From Hyaloscypha bicolor E (Eukaryota; Ascomycota; Leotiomycetes; Helotiales; Hyaloscyphaceae): a stretch of DNA of 64,000 nt. Positions 37,901-50,020 of this stretch are shown here, in pieces. Location: the NCBI RefSeq assembly GCF_002865645.1, contig NW_020194664.1:54721-118720 (forward strand). Direction: 5' to 3'. The position numbers and the translations under genes were made by a program. Under the pieces are notes generated by a model. It was not told the DNA's origin. It made no database searches and saw only the letters and a list, made by a program, of their open reading frames with translations. How positions within the stretch are numbered: position 1 is the stretch's first letter; each line of letters opens with the position of its first letter.

Positions 37901-40900
37901 TATTTCTAAAAAAGAAATAAAATATATTTCCAAAGCTATAAAACTATTATGAACTTATAAAAGAAGCTTATAAATAAAGTACTTATAATGGGAATTATTT
38001 ATTAAGAATTCTAAAGTAAGGAAAGAAAAAGGTTCTAGGAAAGAACTAAGCTTAAGTATAAAGTATATATATATAGCTTAGTAAGCTAGTCCTAATTAGG
38101 TATAGAACACGTGACGTAACGAGAACTATTATAAAAACCTAGAACCCAAAACTAGAAAGAATTCTAAAATATATAAGAACTTAAAAAAGATATTTTTTAT
38201 ATTTAAATAAGAAAAAGCTAAATAAAACGTTATAAATTCCGGAAATTAGATAAAAATAATATTAGTAATAATAATTATAGTTTATTTCTAATTATAAGAA
38301 TATATAAAATAAAAAATAAAAATATTTAACTAATAAATACTAATAATAGAACTTGAAAAGATTTTAATAAATATTTAAACTAAAACTAGTTTAAAAGATT
38401 TAAAACTAGAAAATATTTATAAAAATATATTAGGAAATATAAGAATTATTTTTTATTAAAAATATTAGCTATTTTAAAAGATTTATAACTTATTTCGGAA
38501 TATTTTAAATAATTAAATATTAGAAACTAGTTCTATAAAAAGAAACTAGCTATATTCCGAGAATTAATAATTAATTAAAAAGATATAATTATATTTAATT
38601 AAAAAGAAATAAGAAAAGTTTATAAGAATATTAGTTTATTTATTTTAATTAAGACTATTAAATATAAAGCCTAATAAGAGAAGAATTTCTTATATTTTAA
38701 AGCTCTAGTACTAATAATAATTAAAATATTTAAACTATAAAGTTTTTAAGAAATATAATAGATTTTATTAAAATCTATAATTCTTAGTTATAAAAAAGAT
38801 TATTAGAACTTATAAACTAATTAATAGTATTATAAAAATAATTTTAATAATTTTATAAAATACTAATTTATTTTTATTTATTAATAAAATTTTAAAGAAA
38901 TTTATTAAATATATTTATATTTTTTTAATTAATTTCTTTTTCAGATATAATTAATTTATATTAAATACTTATAATAGAAATTTAATTATATTTATAATAT
39001 TTTTATTACTATTAAAAATAATTATATTATTTTAGTAAATTATTAATTCTATTATATAATTTATATAAATTATTATAATTATTATAAAGAATTTATTTCC
39101 CAAAATTATAATATTATTTATTAATAATATTAAAGTCAAGAGATTTTATATAAACTATAATAAATAGTTTATTTTATCTAGTATTTATTATTTTATATTC
39201 GAATATTTTTGAAATCTAAATATAATCTTAAATAAAATTAAATAAGTTAAAATAAATATTAGAGAAAAATTATAATTCTATTATAATAATATAATTATTA
39301 TTAGCTTTATTTATAAAGTATTTAAAAAAAGCTCTTTAAATTCAGAAATTACTAAGATTTTAAAATAGAAATATTATAATAATATAATTAAAAGTAAGGT
39401 ATTTATTTGAATTAAAGGCTTTATAATTATTATTTAAAAAAAAAAGATATAATATAGAAATAAAGTAATAAATAAATATAAACTATATAAATTCTTTAAA
39501 AAAAGTTTATTATTATTCTAATATTTTATAAATTATATTATAATTATATTAATAGTAAATATTAATCTTAATAAATAAGAGGGAACTCTTAATTAATAAA
39601 ATAATAAAAGAAAAGAAAGAATTATATAATATAAGTCTAGAATTTAAAATAATACTAAATAGAAATATAATATTATTAAAAGAAAATATTAAAGGCTAGT
39701 AAAGTATTTATAAAAAATATAATTCTAGCTATATAGAATTTATTTTATTCTTAAACTAAATACTAATATACTTGTTATATAGCTAAATAAAATAACTATG
39801 AATTTTTCTAGAATTCTAGTTATTTATTAGCTAATATAAATTCAATTATTTAATTTTAAAATTAAATATATTACTATTAATAAGTTATTAAGGTTCCTAT
39901 AATAAGAAAATAATACTAAAGATAATAAAAATATTAATATATAATTAGTAATAAAGCTTAATACTATTAAAATAATATTTATTAAATAGAAAGTTTAATT
40001 AAAAGAAATAATTCCGATTTAGTTATATAATATTATTTTAAGAAATTAGATTTCTAAAACTTTTATTAGAGATTAATAATTAAAGCCTTATTATATTTAA
40101 AAGCAAATTAATAATATTAAAAAATAATAATACCCGGAAATTATATAATAAAAGCTATAGCCTTTTATATATAACTTTTAATAAAATAATAAATAATAAT
40201 ACTAATTCTTATACTTTATTTAATAACCGGATTATTTTATTAAATTCTTTAAATAATAGATATTTCGAATAGTATTAGAATATTATATAATATTTTATAA
40301 TATTTTTTAAACTAGAAAAAATATCTAAAGCCGAGTTTTAAAAATTAAATAGAAAAGCTTTGAATTATAATATAAGAAATTAATTATTATAAAAAAATTA
40401 TATCTAAAATATATTTATCTTAGTTTATTATTAATAACTAAAAGTAAAAGAAATTATTATTAAAAAGCTATATAATAAAATGAAATATATTAAAAAAAAA
40501 ATTTATTTAATAACTAGCTATTATTACTAAAAAGATTACTATAATTATATATAAAAATATATTAATACTTATAAAATCTACTAATATAAAAATAAAAGAA
40601 AATAAAATGAGATTTTATATCTAATAAAAGTTATATTTCTTTTTTATTATTTTAGGATTAATATAATTAAATTACTAGATTATAAAAGATATAACTTACT
40701 AGTAATTAATAGAAACTACTTTTTAGAATAAGTTAAAGCCAGGCCTTTAAAGAACCTAACTAATAAAAAAATAACTAAATTTATTTAAAAAGAAATTATT
40801 TATAAATATAATTTATTTAAATAGCTCAAAATAAATAATAAATTAAAATTTAAAAAAATAGTAATTTAGGAACTTAATAAGCTAGAAATTAATAGAATTA

Positions 40901-41690
40901 TTATAGAAATAATATAATAGAAAAAAGATATTAATTAATTATTTAAATATTTATTATATTTATAATAAAAAAAGGCCTTAAATAGATTTGTAATTATATA
41001 TTCTATTTATTAATTAAATTATTATATATGAATTAATTAAATTTATTTTCTTTTATATAATTTATAGAAATATATTTTCTAATTTAGAGAATATTTAAAT
41101 AAAATAAAGTTTATAATAAAGAAATGCTTTTAGAAATATATATAAAGCAAATATAAATAAGAAAAAAAAATATTAAAAAAACTAAAATAAAAAAAACAGA
41201 AAATATAAAAAAAAAAGAAATAATTTAATATTATTTACTAGATTTATTTAAAGCCTATTTCTAAAAAGAATCTAGTTCTTATATATAAAACTAAATTAAT
41301 AAATTAAAATAAGTTAAGAAATATAAAGCTATTATATTATTAGTTTAGCCTATATAAAATAAAATATATAAATTAATTAAAAAGATATTATATATTAAAA
41401 AAGCTTAATAATATTATTTTTTAAATAATATATATTAGGAATTAATTTAAGTAATTTATTAAAAGAAATAATTTCTAGTATTTTTCTAAAAAAAAATTAA
41501 TAATAAATATTTTAAAATAAATATAAAATTAGAAAAGGAAATAATAATAGAATATTATAAATAAAACAATATTTAGGAAATTAAAAAAACTACTAGTATA
41601 ATTATATATACTTTAGAATTACTAGAATTAGAAAAAGTAAAATATGTTTTTTTATAAAGAAATAAAAAAAAATATTTAATAATAAAAGCT
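34950..41690 (+). pseudogene. Gypsy-2 copy 1 gag-pol remnant
   Basis: Heavily mutated plus-strand reading frames that align with copy 2. Gag lies at about 34990-36350 (YILVLDLNLLLI..., YYISFIYKN). The RT region at about 38690-39500 includes RYNQFILNTYNRNLIIF and FINNIKVKRFY, where related Gypsy elements have FLDDI: both catalytic Asp read as Asn. RNase H is at about 39540-39890. The integrase N-terminal region at about 40400-40900 includes ISTYKIYQYKNKRK, in which the zinc-binding Cys codons TGY have become TAY (Tyr), then IKVIFLFYYFRINIIKLLDY. More eroded than copy 2. Confidence 0.6.
40140..40175. repeat. 36-bp palindrome, Gypsy-2 copy 1 interior
   Basis: Core aaagctatagccttt, located between RNase H and integrase coding; same position as 53765-53800 in copy 2. 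Confidence 0.75.
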
Positions 41691-41699
41691 TTTTTTAAC

Positions 41700-43690
41700 C
41701 TAAAATGAAATTTATTATTTTTAATTCTTTATATATCTTTTATTTTATTTTTTCTAATTATTATTTATAGCCTTTAAAAAATATTATTATTAAATTATTA
41801 TTCTAGAAATTAAATAAGTCTTATTATTTATTTATTTCTTATTATTATCTAGTTATTACTATTATTATATATTTTACTAGATAATAATTTTAAAATAAAA
41901 TTCTATTATTAGATTTTAAGAATTAAATATAAAATCTTTTTTTTAATATAAAAATAAATAAAGAATTAAAAAATTGCTTTATAGACTTTTAATTCCGAAT
42001 TATAATACTTTTTTAAAAGCTTTTATAATATAAATAATTATTATATATAAAGAAAAGAAAAAGAAAAAAGCTTTTTATATATTTCTAAAAAGAAAAAAAT
42101 ACTAAATTAGAAGTCTTATAGGAACTTTATTTGCTTTTTTACTAGTTATTCTCGCGGCTTATATTAGTTTAAAGCTTAATTATAATATTTATAAACCTTA
42201 ATTTTAACTTAAATTATTATTATAAGTTTATTTATAATATTTAAATAAATTACCTAATTAAAAGTTATATATAAATAAAATAATTAATTAAAAGCCTTAT
42301 ATAAAAAAATAGAAATCTTATTAAATCTAATAATTATTTCTAAAAATACTTAATAATATATAATTCTAGAAATCTTTTAGATATTAAATAAACTAGATAT
42401 ATTTATTTAAAGCCTATTTTATATTAGGAAATATTTTTTTTTATATAATTATAGTTATATTTAAAACTAATACCGAAACTTAATTAATATATTATATATT
42501 TCTATTTCTATATAAAAGAAATTTTTTTTATATAGAAATTATTTCCTAATTACGAAATTATTTCTTTATTAAAAGCCGATTTTTTTTAAAAAAAAAAGCT
42601 AGTATAATTTATTAATTATTATTATTAAATATTATCTAAATAATAAAGAAAATACTTTTAATTTTATATTTTTAATACTAATTTAGAATATTTGATTTTT
42701 CTATATTCTATATTAATTTTAATATTAATTATTTCAAACTTAATAATAATATTATAAATTCTATTTATATTATCTTATAGTTCTTTTTTCTATAATCTCT
42801 GAATTATTTAATATTGCTTTTTAAATATAAATATTACTTTAAAGCTCTAATTAATTAAATAGATCTTTATTATATAATTAATTTTAATAAATATTAAATA
42901 AATATAATTAACTTTTAAAAGAAATACGAATTAGTTTCAGAAATAATAATATTTTATTCTAAGTTATTTTTTAAACTTATTATTTTAATTTCTTTTTTAT
43001 TTTAATTTATTTTATATTTTTATTAATATATTTTATATATTTCCTATATTATTTCTTTTCTTTTATATTATTCTTTAAATTAATAGAAATGTTTCTAAAT
43101 AAATAATAAATTAAGATATTTTTATATTATAATTTTTTTAAATATATATTTTAATATTTTAAATATTATTATATTTATATTTCTATTATATTATTTTTTT
43201 ATTTCTCTATTATTACTATTTAGTTTAATCTATTTTAATTATTTCCTAGTTTATATTTCCTTATATATATATATATTAGTATTTCTTTCTATAATAAAAG
43301 TTTAATTCTATATTTTATTTTCTATAATTATTTTTTATTTATAATTATATTATTTTAAATATATCGAATTATTATATTTATTTTCTTTATTAGATATATA
43401 TTATTTTAGTTTTATTTTTTTATTAGAAAAAAAGAAAACTCGAATATATATAATATTTTTATATAATTTAAATCTATTTTAATTCATTTTTTATTTTAGA
43501 AAATATTTAAAAGAAATTCTTATAATTTTATAACTTATAAATATTATACTAATAATATTTATATAATTTTTTTCAAAAATAATAAAATAATTAAAGAATA
43601 AATTCTTTAAGCTAATAAAGTATAATAGCTAGTTCTTATAAGCTATAGTATTAGTAAAAGGTTATATATTAATAGTATTAAGGTTTAGAA
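41700..43690. other. Gypsy-2 copy 1 spacer between pol and extra frames
   Basis: AT-rich, matches copy 2 57440-59440 throughout. Plus-strand frames are short. No second transcription unit or chromodomain was recognised. Confidence 0.45.
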
Positions 43691-43699
43691 TATTAAGAA

Positions 43700-46690
43700 A
43701 GCTTAAATAATTATAAAAGGCTTATTAATACTAGAAAAAATAATTATAATTATTAAATTCAATATAAATAAGCTAAATAAGCTAAGAAATATATATAATA
43801 AATTCTTGAAATAAAAAGCCTTTATTAGAAATAGAACTAGACTAGAATTAATTAAAAAGAAACTAAAAAACTATTAAACTAATAATAGAAAATTCGAGAA
43901 TATTATTAAAAGGATTTCTAAAAATAAATAAAAAAAGCTTAATAAGATTAAAACTATAATAAATAGTCTTAATATTAAGAATTAGAATAGAATTATATTA
44001 TATAATAAAGTTTTTAGCTAATATATTAATAATATTTATATTAATCTTAATAAAACCATTTATAAAAAGTTAGATTTTTCCTTTAAAATAAAAGCTTTAA
44101 TATATAAAGCTATTTAGTTAATTAATAAATTTTTTTTAAAATATATTAAAAATAAGAAATATTAGAATATTAGTATATTTATTAAATTAGATATTACTAA
44201 AATACTTAAATATATTAAAGCTATTTCGAAACCTAAAGAATTAGTTTTTAAGCTATTATTAGCTAATAATTTCAAGGCTAAATAATATATTTTTAATGCT
44301 TTTGAAATTTTTATTAAAGAATATAATAATAATAAACCTTTTTCTAGCTTCTATAATAAATCTAGAAAATGGATTTTTATTATAATTTCTATAATAATTT
44401 AATTAAATCTAGCTAATAAAACTAGTATTAAACTAATAAAGCCTATTACTAGTATTATTAATAGGATTAGTAAAACTAGTATAACTAATTAAGAATCTAG
44501 TAAAAAAGAAAAATAAACTAAGCCTAAAACTTCTAATAAATAATATAGATTTAGATACTAGTTTAGATATAAGATTAGTAAAATACTAGGAAATAAAATA
44601 GAAAAAAGTAAGAAAGAAATACTATTTAAAAAGCCGAAAACTAAGAAAAGAAAGATTAATAATATTAATAATATATCTAAATACTATATTTATAAGATAT
44701 TAACTAAATAAAAGCTAATATTTAGTTATTAGAATAATTATATTTTTAAGAAGTTATATAATAGTTATTATAAAACCGGGCTCTAGGCTTAAAAAATAAG
44801 TAAAGTAGCTCTTAATCCGAGAATTCTAAACTAAAGAGAGAAGCTCTAAGTATAGAAGCTTTAGTATTCTAAATACTAGCTAGCTATATATGTTATTATA
44901 TAGTTATATAATACTAGATTTATTAGTAAAGTAGTAAAGTATAATAATAGTATTTTAGAACTTATTTATAAATAAGAATATTATAGAATTATTAATAAAT
45001 TCTTTAAGGCTTTTTATAAAATATATCTTTAGTAATTTATTAATACTTTCTTTATTTAAATAATTAAGATTAAGCTTATAAAAGTTTTAAAAATAATTAT
45101 TAAGATTTATAAAATTACTAAAAATAAGAAATATATTTCTATTATTTAAATATATAAGGAAATACGGGATTTCTTTTTAGAAAATAAAGAAATTATAAAA
45201 TATAAATACAAATATCGGATTTCTAATTAATTTTATAATAGTAGGAACAGAGTAATGAAATAAGGTTCAAAGATTAATAATTTCCTATATCTTGAGAATC
45301 TAAAGCTAAGGAGAGAAGGAGTGAGGTGTGGCAGTGGATAAGTAGATATGGCCAAGACTACTAAAACGCCGAGCTTTGGAAGCGAGCTTGATTTGAATTA
45401 TAGCTTGGAATCTTAGCCAAAACCAATCCCTTAGCTAAAACCATATTCGTATTAATTGTATAATACTAGCCATTACAAATTTTATCTAAATCTATAATCT
45501 TAATTTAATATTATAATTTCTATTTCTGAATCTAATATTATTAATTTAAATATAAATAATTATATTTATAAAGAAAAGTATTTAAAATAAACTAAAAAGC
45601 TTAAAATTCGAAAGCTTTTAATAAAAAAAATAAAAAAAATAATAATTTTACTTTTAATAAAATAAATTATTAAAGTTTAGAAATTTAGATAATAATTATT
45701 TTATTTTAGTTTTTTAATTTTTAATAATATATTTCTTAATATAGCTTGAATTTTATAAAATATTAGCTAAGTAATTTATTTATTTAGTTATTTATTTTTA
45801 GCTAATTTAATATTATATTTTTAGAAATATAAATTATTATTAATATAAAAGAAATACTAATAATCTAATTATTACTAAAGCTCTAAATAATAAGTTTTTC
45901 ATTAATAAGAAAAATTAAAATATTAGTTATATCTTTTTTATAAATTATAAGAAACTAGTTTCTTTTAATATAAAAGTTCTTAAAAATATTAATTATTTCT
46001 TTATTTATAATAATTTTAATTCGAAAAATATAAAGAAATTAAATAAGTATTTAGTAAAAAAAATAAAAGGAAAATATTTAAATATATAATACTTAATTAA
46101 ATAAATAAATGCTTTTAGCTAAATAATTTATAAGTTTGAAATTATAATTAAATATTAATTCTCGAATAAAATAATAATTAAAGAATAGCTAATAATAATT
46201 TACTATACGAAAAGCCTTTTATTATAATTCTAAAAAGTCTAATTATTATTTAGAATAAAATATATAAAAATAAAATCTCTTATAAAATTATTAAAGTTTT
46301 TTACTAAAAGCTTTCTTTTCTTTTTAAAAGCCGGTTTAAGAATATTAAAAGAAATATAAAATTCGAAAAAGCTATTTATTTGAAATATATTAGTATAATT
46401 TATAATATAATTCATTATAATAAGTTATTTTAATATTTAGCTATAAAAACTAAGATTAATTAATAATTAAAAGCAAATATTAAATAATAAAAAGAATTAT
46501 ATTATATTTAATATAGGAATATAATTAAGCGAATTCGAATTATATTTAAATAAGTTTAAAAATATAAAATAAAAGTATTTAAAAGTAATAAATTACATTT
46601 TTAATATATTAAAAAGAAATTAGAAATATTAGTAAAAAGAAATTCTAATTATTTTATTATTTCAGATTTTAAATAAGAGTTTTCTATTAG
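43700..46690 (+). pseudogene. Gypsy-2 copy 1 extra open frame(s) downstream of pol
   Basis: Reading TAG as Gln, a plus-strand frame runs from about 43740 (NKLNKLRNIYNKFLKQKAFI), rich in Lys, Asn, Ile and Leu and probably coiled-coil, to about 44750. A further frame continues to about 46690, interrupted by the 241-bp insert at 45237-45477. Copy 2 preserves the same frames, which supports real ancestral coding. No known domain is recognised. It could be an additional protein as found in some large LTR elements, or a captured host gene. Confidence 0.45.
45237..45477. mobile_element. 241-bp tRNA-SINE-like insertion in Gypsy-2 copy 1
   Basis: Absent from the matching place in copy 2 (about 60828). 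Flanked by a perfect 8-bp duplication AATTTTAT (45229-45236 and 45478-45485). The interior is far less AT-rich and keeps CpA. It contains a box-A-like tggcagtgga (45329-45338) and a box-B-like gatttgaatta (45390-45400), so it may derive from a class II (Ser/Leu-type) tRNA. No poly-A tail is seen. An 8-bp duplication would also fit a hAT-type MITE, but clear inverted ends are missing. Confidence 0.55.
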
Positions 46691-46739
46691 TTTTTAATAT
46701 CTAAAAAACAAGTATAAATAAATAAAGAATTAGATATAA

Positions 46740-47010
46740 TATAATAAGCCGTATTTTATTAAAATTAGTTTATTTTAATAGTTTTAATATTTTAGATATA
46801 TAATAAAGGCTAGAGTCTTTTATATATAATTTATAGAAATTATATAAAAAAGCTAGTTTTTTCTATAATTCTAGATAATAATTTCTTTTTTATATTTAAT
46901 TAATTAAGCTTTTATATACTATATACTCTTTATACTTTATTATTTTATTATGTTTTATATTTTAATATACTTTATATAAGCTTTTATTTTATTATAGTTT
47001 CTTTTCTATA
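46740..47010 (+). repeat. Gypsy-2 copy 1, 3' LTR
   Basis: 271 bp, aligned with the 299-bp LTRs of copy 2 but missing about 28 bp near the middle (single tttatactttattatttt block). Confidence 0.7.
46795..46830. repeat. Palindrome in Gypsy-2 copy 1 3' LTR
   Basis: Core aaaggctagagtcttt between arms gatatata and tatataat. Confidence 0.7.
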
Positions 47011-47271
47011 TTATATTATAAGTTTTATATTTAAATAATATTTAATAATTTAGAATAGCTAGTATTAATAGTAATATAATAGTATTATAGTTTTTATTAA
47101 TATATAATAGCTATTTTTATCTTATTTTTAATATCTAATATCTAATTTCTAATAAAGTTTATTAGTTTAAATACTTCAAATTATAATTATTCTAAATTCG
47201 TATATATTAAAAATATAATAGAATTTCGAGTATTATTATTAAATTCTTGTTTTATATTCTAGTTAATATAA
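47011..47271. other. AT-rich gap between two Gypsy-2 copies
   Basis: 261 bp with no match noticed to either Gypsy-2 copy; nothing further visible. Confidence 0.4.
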
Positions 47272-47570
47272 TATAGCAGGCCGTATTTATTAAAAATTAT
47301 ATTATTTTAGCGGTTTTGAGATTTAGGTTATATAATAAAGGCCGCGGCCTTTTATATATAACTTATAGAAATTATATAAGAAAGCTAGTTTTTCTATAAA
47401 CTTAGAAAATAATTCCTTATAAATATTTAATTAATTAAACTTTTATATACTATATACTATTTATACTTTACTATTTATACTTTTAATTCATTATTTTACT
47501 ATTAAGTCATGTTTTATATTCTAATATACTTTATATTAGTTTTTATTTTATTATAGTTTTCCTTTTATAT
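47272..47570 (+). repeat. Gypsy-2 copy 2, 5' LTR
   Basis: Starts tatagcaggccgtat, ends near ttttccttttatat; pairs with 62072-62370. Confidence 0.75.
47327..47362. repeat. 36-bp palindrome with intact GC core (Gypsy-2 LTR)
   Basis: Best-preserved copy: ggccgcggcc core flanked by aaa/ttt and arms gttatata and tatataac. The two halves are complementary apart from one mismatched pair. Confidence 0.85.
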
Positions 47571-48559
47571 ATTTTATAATAAATAATATAAAGAGAATAG
47601 AAACTTTATAATTAAGGTAATACTTTTATAAAGTTCTGAGAAATATTTATAAGGCGAATTATTAGCTTAGTAAGTTAGGGAAAAAAAGAGCTATTATAAT
47701 ATCTTAAGCCTAAAGCCAAAATATTAAAGATATATAAGTATTAATCTTAATATTTTATATTAATTTTTAATATATCTAGTAACTTAAATATAAATTAGCT
47801 ATAAGATATAATTACTAGTATAATATATAAAAGTAATAAAAATAAAGGCTAATTATAAAAGAAAAAGAAATAAAGAAAATAAAATAAGAAATATTATACT
47901 AAGATAATATAAGTTAAACCTTAGTTAAAAATAAACTTTAATATTCGGAAATAAAATTATACTATTAATTTATATATTATTTTTAGTTATAATAAAGACT
48001 AGAATAGAAATAATATTAGTTTTAGTAAAAGAGCTTATTTCTAAGTTTAGAAAAGATATTTAAAAAAGAAAATACTCTTAATTTTAAGTAAAATAATAAA
48101 TAGAAATTAGAAATAAGAATTAAAAAGAAATTAGAAATAAGAAATTATATAAATAAACTAGAAAAGCTTTTAGAGAAATAAATAAATACTAAGTAAAGAA
48201 ATAAAAGAAAATTCAGAAAAGTCAGAAAAATTAATAAAATTATTTTTATTATTTTTATTATTATCTTTAATAATATTAATAAATATATCTAGTTTAGTAA
48301 AATTAAGGAAAAATACTATAAGTATTAAGCTAAAGAAATAAAAAAGAAAATATAAATAATAGAAATAAAACTAGAAAAGCTATTACTTTATTATTACTAA
48401 TACTAAAATTCAAACCCCGATTATATTTATTATTATTAACTAGTTTTTCCCTAATTCCGGTTCCTAAATTAAAAGATATATTTAAATAAGAAATTAGCTT
48501 TTTAGGAACCTTATTAGTAAAAGCTTTAGATATAGAAACTTTATAATTAATTATAGAAA

Positions 48560-50020
48560 AAATTATTAAAATTAATATAACTAAGAATAAGTATATACTA
48601 GTACTAGATTTAAATTTATTATTTATAAAAGCTTCTAAAGTATTATAGTTTTAGGAAAGTAATATTTCTATATTTTTAAAATAATATATAAATATATATA
48701 AGAATTATTATATTTCTAATAATACTAAAAAAGTAAGAATTATCTATTATATTTCTCTTATTTATAAGAATTAGATTAAGGCTATACTAAAGTATTATAT
48801 TAATAATCTAGAAAATTACTAGGAAATTAAGTTTTTTAAAGCCTTATTAAAAGAATTCCGAAAATATAACTAGGAAATACTTAAAATTAGTTATGACTTT
48901 CTTAATTAGATTATTATATAAGTCCAGAATAGAAGAATTTTATTCAAGTCTTATATTAATATATTTAATAGAATATTAAAGAAATTACTAAAAAGAAAAA
49001 AAAGAAATAAAATTACTTAGTATCGAGAATTTATAAGAGAATTATCTATTTTAGTAAAAGATTATATTCTTAAGAATATAAACTTTAAGCCTATAAATAT
49101 TTTTATTTATAAATATAATAAGATATATAAAAAGGTAATAATATTCTATTAATATAAAGAAAAGAAATATTATTTTAATATTACTAATAACCCAAATATA
49201 TCTAGATTTAGATAAGAATACTTAGATATAATAGTTTATAATATAATTCCTAAACTAGAAAATAATTATTTCTTATTAGTTCCTTCTATTATATTTTCTA
49301 AAGCTATTATAAATATAAGTAAAAAGAGAACCCAGTCTATAGCTAATTATATAAAACTTACTAAAAGTAATAAACTTAAAAGAAATAATATTAACTAGCT
49401 AGTAAGAAGTCTAGAAAAACTATTTATTATTACTATAACTTAAGAAAACCTACAAAAATAACTTAATATAGCTACTATTATAATTTGAGAAGATATCTAT
49501 AGCCTATTTATATAGCCTAGCTAATTATAATAAGTATAATAGTATTAATAGCCTAGTAAATATAATTCGAGTTTTTGGAAAAAATATACTAGAAATTATA
49601 ATAGAAGTTATAAAGAATACTATAATAGCTATAATAGTTAAACTAGAATAGGTAAAGAATCTAAATAATTATATTTTAAAGGAAATTAGTCTTAAATATA
49701 ATTAGAAAATATTACTCAAGTTAATATAGCCTATAATATAAACCTAGAACTAAGAAAACGAATTTACTATAAATATTATAATAAGAATAAGAATAATAAT
49801 ATTAATCTAGAATATATTTATATTTCTTAGTTCTATTACTTACTAATAAAAGAACTTATAAACCGTAAATATACTTACTAATTTAATAAAAAATAATATA
49901 AAGAGCTATTTAAGCCTAAATAAAAAAGTATTTCCTTTTTCCTTACTAGTAAATACTAGTAGTTTAACTAAATTATTTCCTAAATCTAAAGAAAAGAATT
50001 TAATTATAATTTAAATACTT
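48560..50020 (+). pseudogene. Gypsy-2 copy 2 gag remnant
   Basis: With TAG read as Gln, an almost unbroken frame: YILVLDLNLLFIKASKVLQF, ISLIYKNQIKAILKYY, FKALLKEFRKYNQEILKIS, YREFIRELSILVKDYILK and TKSNKLKRNNINQLVRSLEK, then a Gln/Tyr/Asn-rich tail. The overall arrangement fits a Ty3/Gypsy capsid protein upstream of protease. No intact CCHC knuckle is visible, perhaps because Cys codons became Tyr. Confidence 0.5.

Larger units (their letters stand above)
19467..47010 (+). mobile_element. Gypsy-2 copy 1: large Ty3/Gypsy element carrying nested insertions
   Basis: Collinear over its whole length with copy 2 (47272-62370). The 5' LTR is split into 19467-19672 and 33884-33974 by Copia-B; the 3' LTR is 46740-47010. 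Without Copia-B and the 241-bp insert the element is about 13 kb, large for Gypsy. Order on the plus strand: LTR, gag (about 34950-36350), protease and pol (about 36540-41690), a spacer of about 1.9 kb, and extra open frames (about 43700-46690). All are RIP-damaged. Confidence 0.7.
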
